A DNA stretch of 64,000 bases. Origin: Burkholderiales bacterium (lineage in GTDB: Bacteria; Pseudomonadota; Gammaproteobacteria; Burkholderiales; Burkholderiaceae_C). Below the pieces are notes generated by a model, which saw only the letters and a program-made list of their open reading frames with translations, ran no database searches and was not told the DNA's origin. Below, piece after piece: positions 34,083 through 41,883 of the stretch (its first letter is position 1; the number at the start of each line of letters is the position of its first letter). The stretch lies in NCBI GenBank assembly GCA_003963075.1, contig RXJV01000050.1, positions 1 to 64,000 of the forward strand. Direction: 5' to 3'. Both the position numbers and the translations under genes were made by a program.

Positions 34083-34472
34083 TCAGCGGGTGGCGGTCGA
34101 TGAGGGCGCTGGGTCTGGCGGCGGGCTCTTGCGGGGCTGCAGCGCGTCCCACACCCAGTCGGGACAGCGGCCGTCCCCGTTCCCGGGGAAGCCACCGGTG
34201 GGAGCACAGACGTAGCGCCCATCGGCGTCGTACAGCGGGTTGAAATGGTCGCAGCAGGGCGCGGTCAGCAGGTAGGCGGGCCGGCCGTCCGGCGCACGCA
34301 ACACGAAAGCGCTCTTGGGCACGCGGCCCTCGCGCAGGGCCTGCTGCAGGCTGGTGGATGCCGTTGGGTCCGGGTGTGCCGGCGGGGCGGGCTGCGCGCA
34401 GGCCGTGAGCGCGCCGGTGGCGAGCAGCAGAGCCGGCAGGGCCGGGCGCAGGGGCGTCAGAAATCCAGCCAT
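34083..34472 (-). CDS. Small lipoprotein, function unknown
   Basis: The 129-residue protein has a lipoprotein signal with Cys after LTA (LLATGALTACAQP). The mature part includes AYLLTAPCCDHFNPLYDADG and CAPTGGFPGNGDGRCPDW, a cysteine- and aromatic-rich pattern seen in small uncharacterised lipoproteins. Its start overlaps the end of the upstream protease-esterase gene by 16 bp, so the two are coupled. Function not recognised. Confidence 0.75.
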   Translation of the reverse strand: MAGFLTPLRPALPALLLATGALTACAQPAPPAHPDPTASTSLQQALREGRVPKSAFVLRAPDGRPAYLLTAPCCDHFNPLYDADGRYVCAPTGGFPGNGDGRCPDWVWDALQPRKSPPPDPAPSSTATR

Positions 34473-36700
34473 TCCATCGGGGCGACGAGGGGCGCGCCGC
34501 GCAGGCGCACCAGGGTGGCGGTCATCACGTCGATGTTGTTGTCGAAGCTGCCGTGGCTGGCGGCGATCTGGTCGCCGGTCTTGGTGGTGCGCACCTTGGG
34601 CGTCGTGACCCTGCCCAGCAGCGCACCGCCCGGCCAGAGCCTGAGCCAGGCCGCGACGTCGGCATTCGGCGCCTGGTTGGGGCCCACAGCCCACTGGTCA
34701 GCCACCCAGGCCGGCTCGGACGGGATCAATGCGCGTTCCATGCCCAGCAGCGGCTGCTTGCGCACTTCGTCGAGGGCGCGGGACACGAGATAGAGCAGGC
34801 TCTTGCCGTAGATCGGGTGCTCGGGCGTTGGCAGGCCATCGGCGCGCTCGTTCGCGTCGGTCAGCACGCGCAGATGCAGGGCCTGGAGGGGCAGCACGCC
34901 GGCCTGGTGGGCCCTGCCGTAATGCTCGACCGCGAAGCCGCTGGAGCAGGCCGCCGCGTACAGCTCGCAGCTGTTGACAGGCAGGACATCGGCGCCGCCG
35001 AGACGGTCCAGCAGGTGGCCCAGCAGGATGGAGCCGGCCGAGTGACCCACGAGGTGCAGTTCGAGCTGCGCACCTGACGTCGCTAGCGCGCTGCGCAGTT
35101 CGCGCAGCATGCGGGAAGCGAGGTCGAGCACATGGTCGGCCGCCGCGCCGCCGGCGGCGTTCTCGCGCATCTCGGTCCAGATGCCGCGTGCGAACTGCCG
35201 GCCCACCGCCTCGATGGCCCGGTCCTTGGCCTCGGCGGCGGCCTCGCGTAATTGGTCCAGCACACCATCGCTGCGGTCGGCGCCGCCGACGATGCGGTGG
35301 CCCAGGTCCTCCAGCATGTCCAGCAACGTCTCGCCGGGGCCGGTCTTCCAGGTGAAGAACAGCGGGTAGATGCCGTTGGCCAGGAAGTAGGGCGCCAGCA
35401 CGCGGATGCGCTGGATGGATTCCGACTCCGAGTTCAGGCCGCCGTGGGCGTAGAGCGCGAGCTTGAGGGTCTTGTCCTTGCGGCCCTTGAACCAGGCCAG
35501 CGGGCGTTCGACGACGATCTCGCGGGCCAGGCCTGCGCGGTCGCTGCGGGCGCGGGTGAAGTCGGTCGCCATCAGCACACCGTCGTTGCCGGAGACCAGG
35601 GTGTGGGTGTAGGCCTCGGCGGTGCGCAGCGGTTGGTAAGCCTTGTGGTCGAAATCGTGGTGGAAAGGCCAGGGGTCGTCGCGTGGGTTGTCGTCCACCC
35701 GCAGCGTGGCGCCCACGGTCGCCAGGCCGGCGCCGCTGGCCACGCGGAAGCCGCTCGCGGCCGGCGCAGCCTTGCCCGCCTTGGCCGCGCGCGGCGCGGC
35801 CGGTTGCAGGTCCGACAGGTCCTGCGGCACGCCGAGGGCGACGGCCCAGCAGTCGCTGCCGTTGGTGACCCAGTCCTCGTAGCTCAGCACCGCAAAGCCA
35901 CTGGCGCCCCAGTCGGTGCCCCAGCTGTTCTGCACGACGAAGCCATGCTCGTTGTAGCCCACCAGCGCGAAGGCATGGCCGCCGGTGCTTCGGGCCATGC
36001 GCTGGATGCGGGGCAGATCGGCGTGGCTCGATGGCAGGCCGGTGACGTCCACGCCCCAGCCCTTGTGGACACTGCCTGACACATAGACCGCGCCGATTTC
36101 GTGGATCGCGGCCTGCATGTCGACGACGCTGTGCTTGTCGACCCGGTAGTACACGCCCAGCGGCCGGGTGGTGGCGTCCTGCTCCCAGCCGGGCAGGGGT
36201 CGCACGAACACGCCCTGGTTGTTCTTGTCGATGGGGTAGGGCCACAGGTCCCAGCGGCAGACGCCGTGCTTGTGCCAGCCCTTGAGCGCGCCGCGGCAGG
36301 ACGAGCCCTCGTAGTCCTGGCCGGGCCACTCGTCATAGAGCTTGGCCAGCTCGTAGAACATGCGCGGGCTCACCAACGGCGGCAGCTTGCTGCGCGGCGT
36401 CTCGAGGTGACGCAGCCAGTAGAGGTAGTTGGTGACGCAGGCCAGGCCGAAGCCGGTGCAGGCGCCTTCATCGCCCTGGTTGAGGATGCGCCCGGCCTTC
36501 ACGTAGGCGGGCAGCAGGCGCTTGAGGTCGGCGTCCAGCGGCCAGCGCGGCGGCAGCGAGCGCAGCGGCGCGCGGTAGGGCAGGTCGCGCAGGTCGAGTC
36601 GGTCGGGGCGGGCGTCCAGCGTCGGCCGGGGGGCGCTGTTGGTGGGATTGTTTTTTGTTGCCTTGGCGGCGGGTTTTTTGCGCTGTGCCGATTGGGCCAT
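34457..36700 (-). CDS. Papain-like protease fused to alpha/beta hydrolase
   Basis: This 747-residue cytoplasmic protein joins two enzymes. The first part (about 45-280) is a C1 papain-family peptidase: Gln75, catalytic Cys81 (NQGDEGACTGFG), His242 (GGHAFALVGYN) and Asn258 (QNSWGTDWGASGF). After a Ala/Lys-rich linker, the second part (about 340-747) is an alpha/beta hydrolase with HG near YAHGGLNS and a GHSAG nucleophile elbow (Ser554). The N-terminus is Lys/Ala-rich with no signal peptide. AGGAG lies 6 bp before the ATG. The substrate and the reason for the fusion are unknown. Confidence 0.85.
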   Translation of the reverse strand: MAQSAQRKKPAAKATKNNPTNSAPRPTLDARPDRLDLRDLPYRAPLRSLPPRWPLDADLKRLLPAYVKAGRILNQGDEGACTGFGLACVTNYLYWLRHLETPRSKLPPLVSPRMFYELAKLYDEWPGQDYEGSSCRGALKGWHKHGVCRWDLWPYPIDKNNQGVFVRPLPGWEQDATTRPLGVYYRVDKHSVVDMQAAIHEIGAVYVSGSVHKGWGVDVTGLPSSHADLPRIQRMARSTGGHAFALVGYNEHGFVVQNSWGTDWGASGFAVLSYEDWVTNGSDCWAVALGVPQDLSDLQPAAPRAAKAGKAAPAASGFRVASGAGLATVGATLRVDDNPRDDPWPFHHDFDHKAYQPLRTAEAYTHTLVSGNDGVLMATDFTRARSDRAGLAREIVVERPLAWFKGRKDKTLKLALYAHGGLNSESESIQRIRVLAPYFLANGIYPLFFTWKTGPGETLLDMLEDLGHRIVGGADRSDGVLDQLREAAAEAKDRAIEAVGRQFARGIWTEMRENAAGGAAADHVLDLASRMLRELRSALATSGAQLELHLVGHSAGSILLGHLLDRLGGADVLPVNSCELYAAACSSGFAVEHYGRAHQAGVLPLQALHLRVLTDANERADGLPTPEHPIYGKSLLYLVSRALDEVRKQPLLGMERALIPSEPAWVADQWAVGPNQAPNADVAAWLRLWPGGALLGRVTTPKVRTTKTGDQIAASHGSFDNNIDVMTATLVRLRGAPLVAPMEWLDF

Positions 36701-36776
36701 CCGGGGCTCCTGAGTGATCGGCGCATCATGGCCGCTGGCCTCGGGGCGGACAAGGCGGCATGCGAGACTCATCCCC

Positions 36777-37754
36777 ATGTTGAAGGACGTTTGCATCGTC
36801 GGCCTCGGGGCCATCGGCGGCTGGCTGGCCGCGCATCTGGCGCGGGTCGAGGGCCTGCGCGTCAGCGCCCTGGCGCGCGGTGAGACGCTGGCGGCCGTGC
36901 GCGAGCAGGGCATCCGGTTGGACAGCGGCGGCCAGGCGCTGAGCGCTCCGCTGCGGGTGGCGGCCGACGCGGCCGAGCTGGGCCCGCAGGACCTGGTCAT
37001 CCTTGCCGTCAAGGGGCCGGCCATCGCCGGCGTGGCCGCGCAGGTGGCCGCGCTCTGCGGCCCGCACACCCGGGTGCTGACGGCGCTCAATGGTCTGCCC
37101 TGGTGGTTCACCGCCGGGCTGCCGGTGCCGGGGCTGCGGCTGGACAGCGTGGACCCCGACGGCCGCATCGCGGCGCTGATTCCGCCCGAGCGCGTGCTCG
37201 GCTGCGTTGTGCATGCCAGCTGCTACAGCCGGGCGCCTGGGTGGGTCCAGCATGTGATGGGCAACGGGCTGCTGCTCGGTGAGGCCTGCGGCGGGTCGAG
37301 TGCGTCGGTGGACGCCGTGGCCGCGCTGCTGTCCGGGGCGGGCTTTGGCGCCCGTGGGGTGGACAGCATCCAGCGCGAGGTCTTCTACAAGCTCTGGGGC
37401 AATATGACGACCAACCCGGTCTCGGCCCTGACCCGCGCGACGACGGACAAGATCCTGGCCGACGACCTGGTGCGCGAGTTCACGACGGCCATCATGCGCG
37501 AGGCGGCCCTGATCGGCGAGCGCGTGGGCTGCCCGATTGCGCAGTCACCGCAGGACCGGCATGCGATCACGCGTGGCCTGGGCGCCTTCAAGACCTCGAT
37601 GCTGCAGGACGTCGAAGCCGGCCGCGCGATCGAGACCGACGCGCTGCTGGCCGCGCCGCGTGAGCTGGCCCAGCAGGTGGGCGTGGCGACGCCGATGCTG
37701 GATGCGCTGCTGGGGCTGACGCGGTTGATGGACGCGTGCCGGGCTCCGGTCTGA
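36777..37754 (+). CDS. Ketopantoate reductase-like (PanE/ApbA) oxidoreductase
   Basis: The 325-residue protein has an N-terminal NADP-binding Rossmann fold (VCIVGLGAIGGWLA) and the C-terminal ApbA helical domain (FYKLWGNMTTNPVSALT, EAALIGERVG). It is a ketopantoate reductase-family 2-hydroxyacid oxidoreductase. Several members act on other substrates, so panE is not assigned. The ATG at 36777 matches the family start. It is divergent from the protease-esterase gene with 76 bp between starts. Confidence 0.9.
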   Translation: MLKDVCIVGLGAIGGWLAAHLARVEGLRVSALARGETLAAVREQGIRLDSGGQALSAPLRVAADAAELGPQDLVILAVKGPAIAGVAAQVAALCGPHTRVLTALNGLPWWFTAGLPVPGLRLDSVDPDGRIAALIPPERVLGCVVHASCYSRAPGWVQHVMGNGLLLGEACGGSSASVDAVAALLSGAGFGARGVDSIQREVFYKLWGNMTTNPVSALTRATTDKILADDLVREFTTAIMREAALIGERVGCPIAQSPQDRHAITRGLGAFKTSMLQDVEAGRAIETDALLAAPRELAQQVGVATPMLDALLGLTRLMDACRAPV

Positions 37755-37809
37755 CCCGCACCCGGCGTTCTTCGTCGGGCCAGCGGCCCTGGCCAGCGGG
37801 TCGTTGCCC

Positions 37810-38382
37810 TTAGCGACCCAGTGGCGCGATGCCCAGCCAGGCGGCATGGGCCCAGAACGCGAAGCCGGCCCACAGCGCGACGCCGACGACGACGGTGGCC
37901 ACCGTGCCGAGCAGGGTCGGTGCGGCAGCGGCCGGCGCCGGCCGCCGGCGCGCGGCACGGAACACCAGGATTGCCCAGACCAGGAAGCTGCCGAACAGCA
38001 TCAGGTCCGCCAGCGTGTTGTTGGCCAGCAGATGGGCAAAGGCCCAGACCTTGACCGCCAGCGTCATCGGGTGCTGCAGCTTGGCCTTGAGGTGGTTGCG
38101 CGGCACATGCACGGCGGCCAGCAGCACCATGGCCACCAGCATCAGCGCGGCGGCCGCGTGGTTCATGCCCGGAATGCGCGGCCACAGCGGCAGCGGCTGC
38201 TGCCGGGCCTGGGCGAAGCCCCACAGGATCAGCACAAAGCCGATCAGCGACACCAGGCTGTAGAACGACTTCCAGCGCTTTTCGCCCATGCCGGCGAGTT
38301 GGGCCTCGCGCCAGGTGGGCGCGAGCGCCTGCGTGAGGTGGATGCCGAGGAAGAGGGCGAGGCCGAGGGCGAGCCAAGTCAT
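37810..38382 (-). CDS. NnrU-family membrane protein
   Basis: The 190-residue protein has about five membrane helices and the NnrU pattern (LGIHLTQALAPTWREA, the conserved RWKSFYSLVSLIGFV, then NHAAAALMLVAM and HPMTLAVKVWAFAHLL). NnrU is a haem-protein-linked membrane family tied to nitric oxide metabolism in some denitrifiers; the function is not firmly known. It follows the lrp gene by 13 bp and likely shares its transcript. Confidence 0.88.
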   Translation of the reverse strand: MTWLALGLALFLGIHLTQALAPTWREAQLAGMGEKRWKSFYSLVSLIGFVLILWGFAQARQQPLPLWPRIPGMNHAAAALMLVAMVLLAAVHVPRNHLKAKLQHPMTLAVKVWAFAHLLANNTLADLMLFGSFLVWAILVFRAARRRPAPAAAAPTLLGTVATVVVGVALWAGFAFWAHAAWLGIAPLGR

Positions 38383-38395
38383 TTGAATCTCCGGT

Positions 38396-38872
38396 TCAAG
38401 TCTGTCTGTCCACGCGCAGCGCGAGCACGACGGAACTGTTGGTGCGCAGCACGCCGTCGATGTCGCCGATCTCGTCGAGCAGCGCGTCGAGCCGGGCCGT
38501 AGTGTCGGCCCGCAGCAGTGCCATGTAATCGAACTCACCACTGACGCTGGCGAGCTGGCGCAGCTCGGGCAGTTCTGATAGGCGCTTGATGACCTCGCGC
38601 CCGGCCTTGGGGCTGACGCTGATGCCGACGAAGGCCTGCACGCTGCGGCCCGCTTCATCGCCGCCCAGGCGCGCGGTGTAGCCGACGATGCGGCCGCTGG
38701 CCTCCAGCCGCGCCAGCCGGGCGACCACGGTGGTGCGCGCGACGCCGAGCTTGCGCGCCAGCGTGGCGGTGCTGTCGCGCGCGTTGGCCTGCAGCAGCAG
38801 GATCAGCCGACGGTCCAGGTCGTCCGGCGGGGCGACCGAGGACGGGGCGGGGTTTACCCGAGATTTGTCCAT
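38396..38872 (-). CDS. Lrp/AsnC-family regulator
   Basis: The 158-residue protein has a winged HTH with DNA-binding helix (LARKLGVARTTVVARLARLE, about residues 38-57) and a RAM ligand-binding domain with VSGEFDYMALLRA. Such regulators form octamers wrapped by DNA and respond to amino acids. The gene is divergent from the lysine-catabolism operon, which suggests that lysine or a related metabolite is the effector. The intergenic region has three evenly phased sites. Confidence 0.92.
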   Translation of the reverse strand: MDKSRVNPAPSSVAPPDDLDRRLILLLQANARDSTATLARKLGVARTTVVARLARLEASGRIVGYTARLGGDEAGRSVQAFVGISVSPKAGREVIKRLSELPELRQLASVSGEFDYMALLRADTTARLDALLDEIGDIDGVLRTNSSVVLALRVDRQT

Positions 38873-38895
38873 AACGGCGAATCATCCAGACGAAT

Positions 38896-38943
38896 CGTCG
38901 AAACAGCAAATGATTTCGTCGAAACAGTGCTTTCTTTCGTCGC
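38896..38943 (+). promoter_or_regulatory. Three phased 21-bp-spaced Lrp half-sites
   Basis: TCGTCGAAACAG occurs at 38896-38907 and again, identically, at 38917-38928. A third TCGTCG occurs at 38938-38943. The starts are exactly 21 bp apart, two helical turns, so all sites face the same side of DNA. This fits binding by a multimeric Lrp/AsnC protein between the divergent genes. The coupling to the adjacent regulator is inferred. Confidence 0.65.
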
Positions 38944-39000
38944 CTGCCCTGCCTAGAGTGCGCGCCAGTCCATTCACCCATCGTCTCGACGGAGCACCCC

Positions 39001-40095
39001 ATGAAGATCGCCCTGCTCGGCGCCGGCCACATCGGCCAGACCATCGCCCGCCTGCTGCACGCCACCGGCGACTACCAGGTGACCGTGCTCGACAAGAGCG
39101 CCACCTACCTGAAGGTGCTGGCCGCCGAGGGCATTGCCACCGCCGAGGTGGACAGCGACAACCGTGCTGCGCTGGCGGCCGAGCTGCGCGGCAAGGACGC
39201 GGTCGTCAACGCGCTGCCCTACCACCTGGCCATCACCGCGGCCGAGCTGGCGCTGGAGTGCGGCTGCCACTACTTCGACCTGACCGAGGACGTGGCCGCC
39301 ACCAAGGCCATCATGAAGATGGCCGAGGGCTCCAAGACGGCCTTCATGCCGCAGTGCGGCCTGGCGCCGGGCTTCATCGGCATCGTCGCCCACCACCTGG
39401 CCAGCCAGTTCGACGAAGTGCGCGATGTGCAGATGCGCGTCGGTGCGCTGCCGGCCTTCCCCACCAACAAGCTCAAGTACAACCTGACCTGGTCGGTCGA
39501 CGGCCTGATCAACGAGTACTGCCACCCCTGCGAAGCCATCCACGGCGGCGAGTTCATCTCGGCCCTGCCGCTGGAAGGCCTGGAGCATTTCAGCCTGGAC
39601 GGCACCGAGTACGAGGCCTTCAACACCTCCGGCGGCCTGGGCACGCTGTGCGAGACCTGGGCGGGCAAGGTGCGCAACCTCGACTACAAGACCGTGCGCT
39701 ACCCCGGCCACCGCGACCTGATGCAGTTCCTGCTCGGCGACCTGGGCCTGAAGGGCGACCAGGAAAACCTCAAGGCCATCATGCGCAAGAGCATGCCGGC
39801 CACGATGCAGGACGTGGTGCTGGTGTTCGTCACGGTGTCCGGCATGAAGAACGGCGTGCTGCTGCAGGAGGTCTTCGCCCGCAAGATCTTCGCCACGCGC
39901 GACGGCGCCCAGCCGCTGTCGGCCATCCAGATCACCACCGCTGCCGGCATCTGCGCCGCGGTGGACCTGTTCCGCGAAGGCAAGCTGCCGCAGCAGGGCT
40001 TCATCCGCCAGGAACAGGTGGCCCTGCCGGACTTCCTCGCCAACCGCTTCGGCTCGGCCTACCAGCAAAGCCGCCAGGTCGAGTCGATTTCCTAA
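39001..40095 (+). CDS. Saccharopine dehydrogenase-family lysine dehydrogenase-like
   Basis: The 364-residue protein has an N-terminal Rossmann motif (IALLGAGHIGQTIA) and the saccharopine dehydrogenase-family core (YYFDL-type CHYFDLTEDV, FMPQCGLAPGFIGI). With the downstream ALDH it fits a lysine-degrading pair, in which lysine is deaminated to piperideine-6-carboxylate/allysine and then oxidised to 2-aminoadipate. The exact substrate is inferred. It lies downstream of the Lrp gene and 1 bp before the ALDH start. Confidence 0.88.
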   Translation: MKIALLGAGHIGQTIARLLHATGDYQVTVLDKSATYLKVLAAEGIATAEVDSDNRAALAAELRGKDAVVNALPYHLAITAAELALECGCHYFDLTEDVAATKAIMKMAEGSKTAFMPQCGLAPGFIGIVAHHLASQFDEVRDVQMRVGALPAFPTNKLKYNLTWSVDGLINEYCHPCEAIHGGEFISALPLEGLEHFSLDGTEYEAFNTSGGLGTLCETWAGKVRNLDYKTVRYPGHRDLMQFLLGDLGLKGDQENLKAIMRKSMPATMQDVVLVFVTVSGMKNGVLLQEVFARKIFATRDGAQPLSAIQITTAAGICAAVDLFREGKLPQQGFIRQEQVALPDFLANRFGSAYQQSRQVESIS

Positions 40096-40096
40096 G

Positions 40097-41617
40097 ATGC
40101 CGGCCATGAAGCAACAAGCCCACTCCGTGCTGGACGCCCTCGGCGTCCACTTGCCCGCCTCCGGCGACCTGAGCGTGCGCTCGCCCATCGACGGCAGCGT
40201 GCTCGCGCAACTCCCCACGGCCAGTGCGGCCGACATGCAGGCCGCCATCGGCCGCGCGCATGAGGCCTTCAAGGCCTGGCGCGTCGTGCCCGCGCCGAAG
40301 CGCGGCGAACTGGTGCGCCTGTTCGGCGAAGAGCTGCGCGCCCACAAGGCCCAGCTCGCGCAACTGGTGTCCATCGAGGCCGGCAAGGTCACGAGCGAAG
40401 GCCTGGGCGAAGTCCAGGAAATGATCGACATCTGCGAGTTCGCCGTCGGCCTCTCGCGCCAGCTGCATGGCCTGACCATCGCCAGCGAGCGCCCCGGCCA
40501 CCGCATGATGGAGCAGTGGCTGCCGCTGGGCGTCGTGGGCATCATCTCGGCCTTCAACTTCCCCGTTGCCGTGTGGGCCTGGAACTCGGCCCTGGCCCTG
40601 GTGGCCGGCGATGCCTGCGTGTGGAAGCCGTCCGAGAAGACGCCGCTGACCGCGCTGGCCACGCAGGCCCTGTTCGAGCGTGCGCTGAAGGCCTACCGCG
40701 CTGCCGGCCATGCCGCGCCGGATGGTTTGTCGGAACTGGTCATCGGCCGTGCCGATGTGGGCGAAGCGCTGGTGGACGACGCCCGCGTGGCGCTGGTCAG
40801 CGCCACCGGCTCGACCCGCATGGGCCGCGCGGTGGGCCCGCGCGTCGCCGCGCGCTTCGGCCGCTGCCTGCTGGAGCTGGGGGGCAACAACGCCATCATC
40901 GTGACGCCCAGCGCCAACCTGGAACTGGCGGTGCGCGGCATCCTGTTCGGTGCCTACGGCACGGCCGGCCAGCGTTGCACGACGACGCGCCGCGTCATCG
41001 CGCACGAGAGCATCCATGACGCCCTGGTCGAGCGGCTGGACCGCGCCCGCGCCCAGCTGCCGATCGGCTCGCCGGTCGAGGCGGGCACGCTGATCGGTCC
41101 GCTGATCGACGCGCAGGCCTTCGATGCGATGCAGCTCGCGCTGAGCGCGGCGCGCGAGCAGGGTGGGCAGGTCAGCGGCGGCGAGCGCGCGTTGGCCGAC
41201 CGATTCCCCGAGGCCTACTACGCCGTGCCGGCGCTGGTGCGCATGCCGGCGCAGACCGAGGTGGTCTGCCACGAGACCTTTGCGCCCATCCTGTACACGC
41301 TGAAGTACAAGACGCTGGACGAGGCCATCGCGCTGCAGAACGGCGTGCCGCAAGGCCTCTCCAGCGCGATCTTCACGACCGACCTGCGCGAGGCCGAGGC
41401 CTTCATGAGTGCGGCCGGCAGCGACTGCGGCATCGCCAACGTCAACATCGGCACCTCGGGCGCCGAGATCGGCGGCGCCTTCGGCGGCGAGAAGGAGACC
41501 GGCGGCGGCCGCGAGAGCGGCTCCGACGCGTGGAAGGCCTATATGCGCCGCACCACCAACACGGTCAACTACTCGAGCGAGCTGCCGCTCGCCCAGGGCG
41601 TGAAGTTCGACATCTGA
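40097..41617 (+). CDS. amaB: Alpha-aminoadipic semialdehyde dehydrogenase (ALDH7-like)
   Basis: The 506-residue aldehyde dehydrogenase has the ALDH7 pattern: SAFNFPVAVWAWN, the ELGGNNA catalytic Glu motif, the catalytic Cys in AGQRCTTTRR and EIGGAFGGEKETGGGRESGSD at the C-terminus. Family members oxidise alpha-aminoadipic semialdehyde (piperideine-6-carboxylate) to 2-aminoadipate using NAD. The start is the ATG at 40097 with an in-frame ATG at 40106. It begins directly after the lysine dehydrogenase-like gene. Confidence 0.92.
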   Translation: MPAMKQQAHSVLDALGVHLPASGDLSVRSPIDGSVLAQLPTASAADMQAAIGRAHEAFKAWRVVPAPKRGELVRLFGEELRAHKAQLAQLVSIEAGKVTSEGLGEVQEMIDICEFAVGLSRQLHGLTIASERPGHRMMEQWLPLGVVGIISAFNFPVAVWAWNSALALVAGDACVWKPSEKTPLTALATQALFERALKAYRAAGHAAPDGLSELVIGRADVGEALVDDARVALVSATGSTRMGRAVGPRVAARFGRCLLELGGNNAIIVTPSANLELAVRGILFGAYGTAGQRCTTTRRVIAHESIHDALVERLDRARAQLPIGSPVEAGTLIGPLIDAQAFDAMQLALSAAREQGGQVSGGERALADRFPEAYYAVPALVRMPAQTEVVCHETFAPILYTLKYKTLDEAIALQNGVPQGLSSAIFTTDLREAEAFMSAAGSDCGIANVNIGTSGAEIGGAFGGEKETGGGRESGSDAWKAYMRRTTNTVNYSSELPLAQGVKFDI

Positions 41618-41650
41618 TGCGAGCTGGCCGGCGGGCCCGAAAAACTGGGC

Positions 41651-41656
41651 TATAGT
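41651..41656 (+). promoter_or_regulatory. Candidate -10 box of the tRNA-Leu gene
   Basis: TATAGT lies 15 bp before the mature tRNA 5' end, the usual position for a tRNA promoter. A matching -35 box is not clear. Confidence 0.45.
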
Positions 41657-41671
41657 CCGGCCTCCCTGAAA

Positions 41672-41756
<85 letters not shown>

Positions 41757-41765
41757 AAACAAAAC

Positions 41766-41798
41766 AAAAGGCCAGCGCTTGCGCTGGCCTTTTGTTTT
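41766..41798. terminator. Strong terminator after tRNA-Leu
   Basis: A GGCCAGCGC-TTGC-style hairpin (stem GGCCAGCG at 41770-41777 and CGCTGGCC at 41782-41789) is followed by TTTTGTTTT and preceded by AAAACAAAA. It can work on both strands, ending tRNA transcription and also transcripts from the convergent GGDEF-EAL gene. Confidence 0.9.
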
Positions 41799-41883
41799 GC
41801 TGCCCACGAGCGGGCTCGAAGGGCGAGTCACGGTGGGCCGAGCAGTTGCGGGCGCGCCTTCAGCGGGTGCTTCAGCGGGCGCT

